Origin: JANQOH01 sp965200095
GTDB taxonomy: Bacteria; Pseudomonadota; Alphaproteobacteria; UBA7887
Length of the DNA stretch: 64,000 nt
Assembly: GCA_965200095.1 (NCBI GenBank)
Contig: OZ241350.1
Span: forward strand, 372,001-436,000
Direction of reading: 5' to 3'
Shown one piece after another: positions 33,323 through 41,600 of the stretch. The notes under the pieces are model-generated. The model was not told where the DNA came from, ran no database searches, and saw only the letters and a list, made by a program, of their open reading frames with translations. Every line of letters starts with the position of its first letter. Positions within the stretch are counted from its first letter, which is position 1. Both the position numbers and the translations under genes were made by a program.

Positions 33323-34567
33323 ATGAAATACCGGCGATCGCGGGCGGCGATGGCGATCGGGGCGGCGGCGACGGCGGTCGCGGTCGCCGGAGCGCCGTGC
33401 GAGGCGCGCGCCGGCCCCGCGCTGGCCGAGACCTCGGGCAGCGTGTCGGTGGAGGGCCGCGGCTTTCCGCATCCGCCGCGCTTCGCCGGCCAGCGGCGGC
33501 ACAGCGCCTCGGTCGCCTTCGAATCCGAACTCTATCTGGAGTGGGACGATCTGACGTCGTTCGCCATAACGCCGTTTCTGCGCATCGACTCGGCCGACCC
33601 GGAACGCACCCATGGCGACCTGCGCGAATTCTGGCTGCGCGTCGTGCGCGACGATTGGGAACTCGGCGCCGGCGTCGGCAAACTGTTCTGGGGCGTCGCC
33701 GAGTCTTTTCACCTGGTCGATATCGTCAACCAGACCGACCTCGTCGAGAACATCGACCTCGAAGAGAAACTGGGCCAGCCGATGGCCGTGCTGACGCTGG
33801 TCCGCGACTGGGGGTATATCGACGCCGTGGTCATGCCATGGTTCCGCGAGCGCAGTTTTCCGGGGCGCCGGGGGCGGTTGCGCAGCGAGCCCGCCGTCGA
33901 TGGCGACGCCGCCGAATACGGGTCGGCGGCGGGGCGGCGTCATGTGGACGCGGCGCTGCGCTATTCCGGCAGTTTCGGCGGCTGGGACGTGGGCGTCTAC
34001 GGCTTCCGCGGCGTCTCGCGCGACCCGTCCTTCCGCCTGCGCGCGGACGCCCGCGGCGCCGCCCGGCCGATCCCGCTTTACGACATCGTCGAACAGGCGG
34101 CGACGGATATCCAGTACACCGCCGGCGCCTGGCTGTGGAAACTGGAGGCGCTGTATCGGCGCGGGCAGCGCGACGGCGCCGGGGCGAAGCGGCCGTATGC
34201 GGCTTACGTCGCCGGGTTCGAATGGACGCTTTACGACCCGTTCGGCGACGGCGCGGACATAGGGGTTCTCGTCGAGCATCTGCGCGACAGCCGCGGCGCC
34301 GCGGCGACCGCGCCGTTTCAGAACGACGTTTTCGCGGCGGCGCGTCTGACGCTCAACGACGCGGCGGACACCGCCGCGCTGGTCGGCGTCGTCCGCGACC
34401 TCTCGCACGGCGCCCGGCTGTTCACGCTGGAAGCGGGGCGCCGCGTGAGCGACAACCTCACGCTGAAGGCGGAGGCGCGGCTGTTCGAGGGCGCGCCCGC
34501 CGGCGCGCCGCTATGGAGCTTCCGCGACGACGACATGGCGCAGCTGTCGCTGACCTGGCGCTTCTAG
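33323..34567 (+). CDS. Outer-membrane beta-barrel protein, unassigned
   Basis: A 414-residue protein with an N-terminal signal peptide (about residues 1-31, ending ARA). It is dominated by alternating amphipathic strands such as AFESELYLEWDD, VDAALRYSGSFGGWDVGVYG and LTLKAEARLFEG. It ends in WRF, the C-terminal Phe that directs proteins to the BAM complex. The middle segment SFHLVDIVNQTDLVENID may be a plug or loop. I do not recognise the family; it looks like a porin or DUF1302-type barrel. Start at 33323 has GGGGAGAAGACGG upstream. Confidence 0.75.
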   Translation: MKYRRSRAAMAIGAAATAVAVAGAPCEARAGPALAETSGSVSVEGRGFPHPPRFAGQRRHSASVAFESELYLEWDDLTSFAITPFLRIDSADPERTHGDLREFWLRVVRDDWELGAGVGKLFWGVAESFHLVDIVNQTDLVENIDLEEKLGQPMAVLTLVRDWGYIDAVVMPWFRERSFPGRRGRLRSEPAVDGDAAEYGSAAGRRHVDAALRYSGSFGGWDVGVYGFRGVSRDPSFRLRADARGAARPIPLYDIVEQAATDIQYTAGAWLWKLEALYRRGQRDGAGAKRPYAAYVAGFEWTLYDPFGDGADIGVLVEHLRDSRGAAATAPFQNDVFAAARLTLNDAADTAALVGVVRDLSHGARLFTLEAGRRVSDNLTLKAEARLFEGAPAGAPLWSFRDDDMAQLSLTWRF

Positions 34568-34583
34568 CGGCGGCGGCGCCCGC

Positions 34584-34793
34584 CTATGCGCCGCGGACGA
34601 GGAAAACGTAGATGAGGATGAGCGCCACGGCGACCCCTTGCAGGATCACGCGCAAGCGCATCAGCCCGTTGCCGTAACGCCGGTTGAAGGCGCCGCCGCG
34701 CAACATGCCGACGACGCCGACGACGAGCACCGTGAGCACCGCCGCGAGGGCGACGGCGATGGACATGGGAAAGACCGCGCGCAACGCTTCCAT
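34584..34793 (-). CDS. HIG1-domain twin transmembrane protein
   Basis: A 69-residue protein with two membrane helices (about 10-29 and 47-65) joined by GGAFNRRYGNGLMRLRVILQ. That loop is the HIG1 signature, with conserved GLMR.RV..Q. Mitochondrial relatives stabilise respiratory supercomplexes; bacterial copies are common in Alphaproteobacteria and may do the same. It converges with the barrel gene 16 nt away. Its upstream side faces repeat island 3. Confidence 0.85.
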   Translation of the reverse strand: MEALRAVFPMSIAVALAAVLTVLVVGVVGMLRGGAFNRRYGNGLMRLRVILQGVAVALILIYVFLVRGA

Positions 34794-34964
34794 GGGCGCC
34801 TCCCGCGCCCAGCCTATCGAAAGAGCGCCCCCCGCGCGAGGAGACGTTCGCGGATGCGACGGCGCGCCGCCTCGAACGGTTCTTGCGCGCCATAATGAGA
34901 ATAGCCGCGAACCGGGACAAGGATGACCGGACGCCTCGATTCGATCCGGATTGTCGTTGTCCGG

Positions 34965-35545
34965 ACATATTCGTTTCCCGCAAGAACGTGCGAAGAAATC
35001 GGGCGGCGTTACAAACTACAAACACTCGTCATTCCCGCGAAAGAGCGTGTGAGGAGATCGAAAGGCCCCACTACTCTTCGTCATTCCCGCTTTCGCGGGA
35101 ATGACGAGTATTTGTAAATCTGTCCGATTTCTTCATATGCTCTTTCGCGGGAATGACGAAGTATTATTCGATGGGTATTGTCTTTTACAATGCCGGCGCC
35201 TCGGCGATCCGTCCGTCACAATGAGAGGCGCGTGACTTCTTCACACGCTTGAAAGCGGGAATCCGGAGGCGGCCGCCCGAAAGGCGCGCCAATGTTTTCG
35301 CAGAACTGCCAGACTGGATTCCCGCTTTCGATTGGGTGAAAAAAATCGAAAGACTCTACTACTCTTCGTCATTCCCGCGAAAGCGGGAATCCGGAGGCGG
35401 CCGTCCGCAATACCGGCCCGGTTTTTCTTACGGAAACGCAGCGGCAGATTCCCGCTTTCGCGGGAATGACGAGTATTTGTAAATCTGTCCGATTTCTTCA
35501 CACGCTCGAAAGCGGGAATCCATTGCGGCGTTTCCACAAAGAAAA
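34965..35545. repeat. Repeat island 3
   Basis: Multiple inverted ATTCCCGC/GCGGGAAT hairpins and companion units fill most of the 900-bp gap between the HIG1 gene and the first coiled-coil gene. The GGGTATTGTCTTTTACAATG module is also present (near 35165). At 35608-35630 TCTCATATGTGCTGAAC resembles the right end of the IS at 43547-44695 (TCTCATATGTCGTGAACC), suggesting an old IS scar. Confidence 0.85.
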
Positions 35546-35637
35546 GCGGAACGCGGTAAAAGGCGCATGAGTTCGATCCTGCCGCAAGCGAAACGGGTTA
35601 CGCAGAGGTCTCATATGTGCTGAACGTGGACACGGGG

Positions 35638-35666
35638 TTGGCGCGGTCGCGGCGAGGCGGTATCAT
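35638..35666 (+). promoter_or_regulatory. Promoter cassette repeated before each gene of the five-gene array
   Basis: TTGGCG, a 17-nt spacer and TATCAT lie 29 nt before the first ATG. The same arrangement, with TATCGT as -10, recurs at 36089-36117, 36589-36617, 37048-37076 and 37497-37525. The whole 60-70 nt upstream block is conserved, down to the CGGGGGAAACGAG ribosome site. Each paralogue therefore has its own promoter. Confidence 0.6.
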
Positions 35667-35694
35667 GGCGGCGTCCTGCCCGGGGGGAAACGAG

Positions 35695-36057
35695 ATGGAG
35701 AAGATCAATCCGTTCGTCGGTCTGTTCCTGGCCATCGCGGCGCTGAACGCGGGCATGTTCGTCTGGTTGCGCGCCGATATCGCCGAAGTCCGCGGGGAAA
35801 TCGCCGAAGTCCGCGAGGAAATCGCCGGCAATGGCGAGCGGCTGGCGCGCCTCGAAGCGACCGTCGAGGCCGTGCAGGCCGAGCATGGCGAGCGTCTGGC
35901 GCGCATCGAGGCCGGGCTTGCGGATTTGCGCGACGGGTTGTCGGTCACCAACGAACGCATGGCGCGGGTCGAAGGCACGGTCGCCGGCGCGCTCGGACGG
36001 CCCTTCCCGGAGCGCATGGCCCGCGCGCCCGACGCCGAAGACGCTCCCGGCGGCTGA
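35695..36057 (+). CDS. Membrane-anchored coiled-coil protein, array A copy 1
   Basis: A 120-residue protein. An N-terminal helix (INPFVGLFLAIAALNAGMFV, residues 4-23) anchors it in the inner membrane. It is followed by a heptad coiled coil (RADIAEVRGEIAEVREEI, then ERLARLEATVEAV) and a conserved tail RMARVEGTVAGALGRPFP. No enzyme motif. The ribosome site GGGGGGAAACGAG precedes ATG 35695. Five nearly identical genes follow one another here and differ mainly in the number of heptads. Family unknown to me. Confidence 0.7.
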   Translation: MEKINPFVGLFLAIAALNAGMFVWLRADIAEVRGEIAEVREEIAGNGERLARLEATVEAVQAEHGERLARIEAGLADLRDGLSVTNERMARVEGTVAGALGRPFPERMARAPDAEDAPGG

Positions 36058-36145
36058 ACCGCGCCCGCGCCGCGAACCGGGTGCGGGGTTGGCGCGGCTG
36101 ACGCGAGCCGGTATCGTGGCGGCGTCCTTCCCGGGGGAGAACGAG

Positions 36146-36538
36146 ATGGAGAAGATCAATCCGTTCGTTGGTCTGTTCGTGGCTATCGCGGCGCTGAACG
36201 CGGGCATGTTCGTCTGGTTGCGCGCCGATATCGCCGAAGTCCGCGGGGAAATCGCGGCTGTCCGCGGAGAAATCGCCGAAGTCCGCGAGGATGTCGCCGG
36301 CAATGGCGAGCGCCTGGCGCGCATCGAGGCGACCGTCGAAGCTGTGAAAGCCGTGCAGACCGAGCATGGCGAGCGCCTGGCGCGGCTCGAGGCCGGATTG
36401 GCGGAGCTGCGCGACGGGTTGTCGGTCACCAACGAACGCATGGCGCGGGTCGAAGGCACGGTCGCCGGCGCGCTCGGACGGCCCTTCCCGGAGCGCATGG
36501 CCCGCGCGCCCGACGCCGAAGACGCTCCCGGCGGCTGA
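36146..36538 (+). CDS. Membrane-anchored coiled-coil protein, array A copy 2
   Basis: A 130-residue paralogue, the longest of the five. Relative to copy 1 it has an extra heptad (AAVRGEI) after the membrane helix and three extra residues in VEAVKAVQTEHGERL. The membrane helix and tail (RVEGTVAGALGRPFP, then APDAEDAPGG) are unchanged. Its promoter is at 36089-36117. The 88-nt spacer after copy 1 is conserved in the whole array. Confidence 0.7.
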   Translation: MEKINPFVGLFVAIAALNAGMFVWLRADIAEVRGEIAAVRGEIAEVREDVAGNGERLARIEATVEAVKAVQTEHGERLARLEAGLAELRDGLSVTNERMARVEGTVAGALGRPFPERMARAPDAEDAPGG

Positions 36539-36644
36539 ACCGCGCGCAATCCCGCGCCGGCGCCCATGCCGCGAACCGGGATGCGGGGTTGGCGCGGTCG
36601 CCGCGAGCCGGTATCGTGGCGGCGTCCTTCCCGGGGGAAACGAG

Positions 36645-37016
36645 ATGGAGAAGATCAATCCGTTCGTCGGTCTGTTCCTGGCCATCGCGGCGCTGAACGC
36701 GGGCATGTTCGTCTGGTTGCGCGCCGATATCGCCGAAGTCCGCGGGGAAATCGCCGAAGTCCGCGAGGATGTCGCCGGCAATGGCGAGCGGCTGGCGCGC
36801 ATTGAGGCGACCGTCGAAGCGGTGAAAGCCGTGCAGGCCGAGCATGGCGAGCGGCTGGCGCGCATCGAGGCCGGGCTTGCGGATTTGCGCGACGGGTTGT
36901 CGGTCACCAACGAACGCATGGCGCGCATCGAAGGCACGGTCGCCGGCGCGCTCGGCAGGCCCTTCCCGGAGCGCATGGCCCGCGCGCCCGACGCCGAAGA
37001 CGCTCCCGGCGGCTGA
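36645..37016 (+). CDS. Membrane-anchored coiled-coil protein, array A copy 3
   Basis: A 123-residue paralogue with the same N-terminal helix and tail. The coil reads RADIAEVRGEIAEVREDV, then ARIEATVEAVKAVQAEHGE, combining features of copies 1 and 2, as expected after unequal recombination. Promoter at 36589-36617. Confidence 0.7.
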   Translation: MEKINPFVGLFLAIAALNAGMFVWLRADIAEVRGEIAEVREDVAGNGERLARIEATVEAVKAVQAEHGERLARIEAGLADLRDGLSVTNERMARIEGTVAGALGRPFPERMARAPDAEDAPGG

Positions 37017-37104
37017 ACCGCGCGCAACCCCGAGCCGGGATGCGGGGTTGGCGCGGTCGCCGCGAGCTGGTATCGTGGCGGCGTCCTTCCCGGGGGAGAA
37101 CGAG

Positions 37105-37446
37105 ATGGAGAAGATCAATCCGTTCGTCGGTCTGTTCCTGGCCATCGCGGCGCTGAACGCGGGCATGTTCGTCTGGTTGCGCGCCGATATCGCCGAAGTC
37201 CGCGGGGAAATCGCCGGCAATAGCGAGCGTCTGGCGCGCCTCGAAGCGACCGTCGAGGCCGTGCAGGCCGAGCATGGCGAGCGGCTGGCGCGCATCGAGG
37301 CCGGATTGGCGGAGCTGCGCGACGGGTTGTCGGTCACCAACGAACGCATGGCGCGCATCGAAGGCGCGGTCGCCGGCGCGCTCGGCAGGCCCTTCCCGGA
37401 GCGCATGGCCCGCGCGCCCGACGCCGAAGACGCTCCCGGCGGCTGA
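37105..37446 (+). CDS. Membrane-anchored coiled-coil protein, array A copy 4
   Basis: A 113-residue paralogue, the shortest. One 21-bp heptad unit after RADIAEVRGEIA is missing, so the coil passes straight to GNSERLARLEATVEAVQ. The loss is exactly in frame. Tail and membrane helix are intact. Promoter at 37048-37076. Confidence 0.7.
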   Translation: MEKINPFVGLFLAIAALNAGMFVWLRADIAEVRGEIAGNSERLARLEATVEAVQAEHGERLARIEAGLAELRDGLSVTNERMARIEGAVAGALGRPFPERMARAPDAEDAPGG

Positions 37447-37552
37447 ACCGCGCGCAACTCCGCGCCGGCGCCCGCGCCGCGAACCGGGATGCGGGGTTGG
37501 CGCGGTCGCCGCGAGCCGGTATCGTGGCGGCGTCCTTCCCGGGGGAAACGAG

Positions 37553-37924
37553 ATGGAGAAGATCAATCCGTTTGTCGGTCTGTTCCTGGCCATCGCGGCG
37601 CTGAACGCGGGCATGTTCGTCTGGCTGCGCGCCGACATCGCCGAAGTCCGCGGGGAAATCGCGGCTGTCCGCGGGGAAATCTCCGAAGTCCGCGAGGATA
37701 TCGCCGGCAATAGCGAGCGTCTGGCGCGCATCGAGGCCGTGCAGGCCGAGCATGGCGAGCGCCTGGCGCGGCTCGAGGCCGGATTGGCGGAGCTGCGCGA
37801 CGGATTGTCGGTCACCAACGAACGCATGGCGCGGGTCGAAGGCACGGTCGCCGGCGCGCTCGGCAGGCCCTTCCCGGAGCGCATGGCCCGCGCGCCCGAC
37901 GCCGAAGACGCTCCCGGCGGCTGA
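37553..37924 (+). CDS. Membrane-anchored coiled-coil protein, array A copy 5
   Basis: A 123-residue paralogue. It keeps the extra heptad seen in copy 2 (AAVRGEISEVREDI) but lacks ATVEAV further on (ERLARIEAVQAEHGERLARL). Tail and membrane helix are conserved. Promoter at 37497-37525. It ends the five-gene array, 99 nt before the hendecad-repeat gene. Confidence 0.7.
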   Translation: MEKINPFVGLFLAIAALNAGMFVWLRADIAEVRGEIAAVRGEISEVREDIAGNSERLARIEAVQAEHGERLARLEAGLAELRDGLSVTNERMARVEGTVAGALGRPFPERMARAPDAEDAPGG

Positions 37925-37956
37925 ACCGCGCCCGCGCCGCGAACCGGCACAAGCGC

Positions 37957-37985
37957 TTGCGCCGGAGCGGGCGGCGTTCTATCTT
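37957..37985 (+). promoter_or_regulatory. Candidate promoter of the hendecad-repeat gene
   Basis: TTGCGC, a 17-nt spacer and TATCTT lie 38 nt before the ATG at 38024. It is unrelated in detail to the array A cassette. Confidence 0.5.
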
Positions 37986-38023
37986 CGGGGCCGGGTCTCG
38001 CCGGGCGGGCAGGGAGGCGCCGC

Positions 38024-38470
38024 ATGACGATGACGATGCAGGATCGCATTACAATTGGCGGGTTCATCTCGCTCGGCGCGCTGGTCGTCGCTCTCGGCGG
38101 TTTGACGTTCGTCCAGATCGACGGGGTGGAAGCGCGTCTGAACTCCCGCATCGACGGAGTGGAAGAACGCCTGAACTCCCGCATCGACGAAGTGGAAGAA
38201 CGCCTGAACTCCCGCATCGACGGGGTGGAAGAACGCCTGAACTCCCGCATCGACGGAGTGGAAGAACGCCTGAACTCCCGTATCGACGGCCTGAACTCCC
38301 GCATCGACGAAGGCGAGGCGCGCATGGCGCGGCTGGAGGAAGCGGTGCGGGAGCTGGGAGAGCGCATGGCACGCTTCGAGGGGACATTGTCCGCGGTTGC
38401 GGCTCTGGTCGGCCTGAACGAGACGCCCGACGAACCCGGCCGGGAACGCCTTCCGCCGGGCCGTCCCTGA
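38024..38470 (+). CDS. Membrane-anchored hendecad-repeat coiled-coil protein
   Basis: A 148-residue protein. An N-terminal membrane helix (ITIGGFISLGALVVALGGLT, about 9-28) is followed by five tandem 11-residue units of the form NSRIDGVEERL. Then comes a non-repeat coil with RMARLEEAVRELGERMARF and a Pro/Arg-rich tail. Eleven-residue repeats indicate a right-handed or straight coiled coil rather than the heptad coils of the neighbours. GERMARFEGTLSAV faintly resembles the tail of arrays A and B. Function unknown. Confidence 0.7.
   Translation: MTMTMQDRITIGGFISLGALVVALGGLTFVQIDGVEARLNSRIDGVEERLNSRIDEVEERLNSRIDGVEERLNSRIDGVEERLNSRIDGLNSRIDEGEARMARLEEAVRELGERMARFEGTLSAVAALVGLNETPDEPGRERLPPGRP
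38134..38315 (+). repeat. 33-bp tandem repeats coding hendecads
   Basis: About five copies of a 33-bp unit (core AACTCCCGCATCGACG with GTGGAAGAACGCCTG) encode the 11-residue repeats. The near-identity of the DNA units suggests recent expansion by slippage or recombination. Confidence 0.8.
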
Positions 38471-38549
38471 CGGCCGCGCCTTCCGCCGGCGACGGACCGC
38501 CGGTCGCAGCCGTCCCATGACGGTTCGATGACAACCGCCGAACGAACCC

Positions 38550-38577
38550 TTGCATTCGGGCGGTAATGGTCTATAGT
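38550..38577 (+). promoter_or_regulatory. Candidate promoter of the autotransporter gene
   Basis: TTGCAT, a 16-nt spacer and TATAGT. The flanking block starting AACGAACCCTTGC is nearly the same as the one before rpmI at 47289-47311. Confidence 0.5.
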
Positions 38578-38638
38578 CGACGATGCCTGCCCTTGCGGCC
38601 CCGCCCGCATTCCCGTTTTTTTGCGAAGAGACGCCGTC

Positions 38639-41600
38639 ATGAACATGATCGCCGGAGTTCCCGCACGCTTGTCGCGAAATGAAACCGCCCCGCGCCCGGG
38701 GGGGGGGGGTAGAATGAAAACCTCCCTTTCCGGGGCGCTGCCGGCGCTGGTTTGCGCGGCCGTTCTGGCGCTCCCGTCCGGCGAGGCGGGGGCGCAGAGA
38801 AACCAGTGCGGGGCGCTGAGCAGCGGCGCCGCAACCTGTGCGAACCAAGCCTATACCGCTGCCGACGGCGGCATCCGCTACGATGTGGCGGACGGCTGGG
38901 TCAACGGCGTCGCCGGCGATGTCGGGCTCACCGTCACGGGCGGCGCGGCGACGACGATTACCAGCCCCACCGCCGCCGCCGGCGGCTGGGCGAGCGGCAT
39001 CGTCCTCAGGACAGCCGTGCAAGGGAGCGGCGACGCCACGTCGCGCACCGTCACCCTTGACGCCGGCCTTGACGCCGGCGCGGGCGCGCCCGCTGTGGTA
39101 ATCACCCAGAGCAACAACATCCTCACCGGCGGCTTCGACAACAGTGGCGTCGTCATCCATCAGCGGGGCAACGCCGCCGATGCGACGACGGTGACCCTCG
39201 GGAGCAACGTGGCCATCGGCACGTCGATGGCGCCGATGAAGAAATTCGGCGTCACCGTGCTCGTTGAGATAGGGACCAACACCGCCACCCAGACGATCGC
39301 CAGCGCGGCGACGATCCATTCGACGGAATGGGGCCTCATGATGGACAACCGGGGTCGCGGAAACACGGCGATCACGAACACCGGCTCCATCACGACGGAG
39401 GCGACGGGCGGCACCATCTACAACAAGTCCGGCATCCGCGTCCTCGACTGGAGCGGCAACCGGGGCGCCAACAGAACGGCGGACACCACGACCACGGTAA
39501 CGAACTCCGGCGCCATTACCGTGAGCGCCGCGGGTGCGCACGGCATTCACGTGGACGCCGACGGACTGGGGCTTTACAGGGTTGTCCACAGCGGAACCGG
39601 CACGAAGAAGATTATGGCGTCGGGTGAGAACGGCCACGGCATCTATGTCAACGCCAGTTTTCACGACGGCGCCGCCGGAACCGATGCTGTCAGGATCGAA
39701 AGCTCGGGCGACATCACGGCATCGGGTGAAAACGCGAGAGGAATCTTCGTCAACGCCATACGTTCAGGCGCCGCTGGCGCTATCGACATCACCGCCAGCG
39801 CCGGCACGATCAGGGCCGGGAGCAACACCGGAGAAGGAGACGCGGGTATCTGGGTCGTCAATATCGGCGCCGGCGCAATCACCGTCGCCAACAGCGCGAC
39901 CATCGCCGCTTCCACCTTCGGCGTTTTTGCCAACAGCCGCGGCGCCGGCGGCGCCGTTACGGTCACACACTCGGCAGGCGCCATTACTTCCCGACGCGGC
40001 GTCGGCATCGCCGCCGTGGTCGGCAACGCCAATTCCCGGGGAAATACGAGCGATGTAACGGTCAATGTGACCGGCGGGTCGGTGACCGCCTCCCCGATCC
40101 GCAACAGCGTCGCGGTCAGCGCCGGAACTTGGGGCCTCGGGTCGGTTAACGTGGATATCGATGCGGGCGCCACGCTGACCTCAAAGAACAATGTCGGGAT
40201 ATTCGCCGTCATCGAAAACAATCCCAACAACAGGACGGGCGGGATCGCGATCGACCAGGCGGGGACGATCTCGGGGCGGGGGGGCGTCTACGCCCTCGTC
40301 ACGCCGCACGTCACCGGCGCGACGCGCGCCAATCAGCGCGTCGTCGACGTGACGTGGACGGGAACCTTCACGCAGGTCGACAGGGGCGCCGATGTCGTCC
40401 AGGCGAACAATCTGGGTCACGCGCTCGAGATAGACCACGAAGCCACGGCGAAAGAACTCTTCCGCGTCGGCGGGAGGGCGGGAATCCAGGCCGAAGTCAT
40501 GTCCTGGCGCATAGCGTCGCACGCCGTATCGGTGGCCGACAAGCCCGACATCGCCGACGCCGACGCCGCCGACGCGATCCTCGACAGCACGTCGGGGGAC
40601 ATGGCGGATCTCAAGCGTAATATCCTGAGGGAGATCAGGGAAGCGCTCACCAATACGAGCTACACCATTGCGGGTGTGGACACGACCGGCGTCGACATCG
40701 ATGACGACAATAAACTCGCCGAGTGGCTGAAAGGTCGGAGCGACCGCGTGACGGTCATGGAGCAAGCCCTGCAATACGCCTTTAACGAACAGGAAAGGGC
40801 CGTCCTCGAAGCGCTGGCGGACGGGAACGACGCCAACCTCGCGACGGCTCTCAACGAATTGGAGGCGGCCGTCGGAACCCTGCCAAACGAATACCGGAGC
40901 GACGTGATGGCGATCGCCGGGTATCGCAATGACGGCAATATCCACATCGAGGTGAACGCCCCGAGCGGCATGAGCGGCATGAATATAACGGAGCGGATCG
41001 TCTCCGCGACCGACGCCGTGCGCGCCATGTTCGCCTTCGCCGACGACGACAACGGATCGATCCACGTCATCGTGGGCGAGGGAGCGAAGATAACCGGGGG
41101 CCGCGCCGGCATTTACGTCGCCAATGCCGGCTTCGGAAACGGCAGCGTCCGCAGACAGCACGTCGAGGTGCACGGCACGGTCACCGGCGGCAGCGACGCC
41201 GCGGTCCATCTGGCGGGCGGCGGCAGGCTGACCGTCGGGCGGACGGGCCGGGTCCTCGCCGGGTCTTCGGGCAGGGCCGTGCTGGTCAACGACCCGGGCC
41301 GCGCCGAGATCACCGTTGACGGCCTGGTGCGCGGCGGCCCGGGGGCGGTCGCGGCCGTGCATCTGACCGGCGGCGGCAGGGTGACCGTCGGGCCGGATGG
41401 GCTCATCCAGGCGAACGGCGCCGAATGCGCGATCTCCAGCGCCGAATGCGAGAGATCCGGCGCCGACGACCACACGATCGAAGTAACCTTCCCCACCGAA
41501 ATCCCGATCTCTCAACACACACAGGCGACCAGGGACGAGATCCGCAAGCAGCGGGTGGAGGGAGCCATCAAGGGCGGCCGGATCGTCTATCGCTACGTGG

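Noticed and set aside
36904..38646. Long minus-strand Ser/Arg-rich frames across the coiled-coil arrays
   Set aside because: Shadows of repetitive coding sequence; no ribosome site or family resemblance, and the plus-strand frames have the membrane helix and conserved tail.
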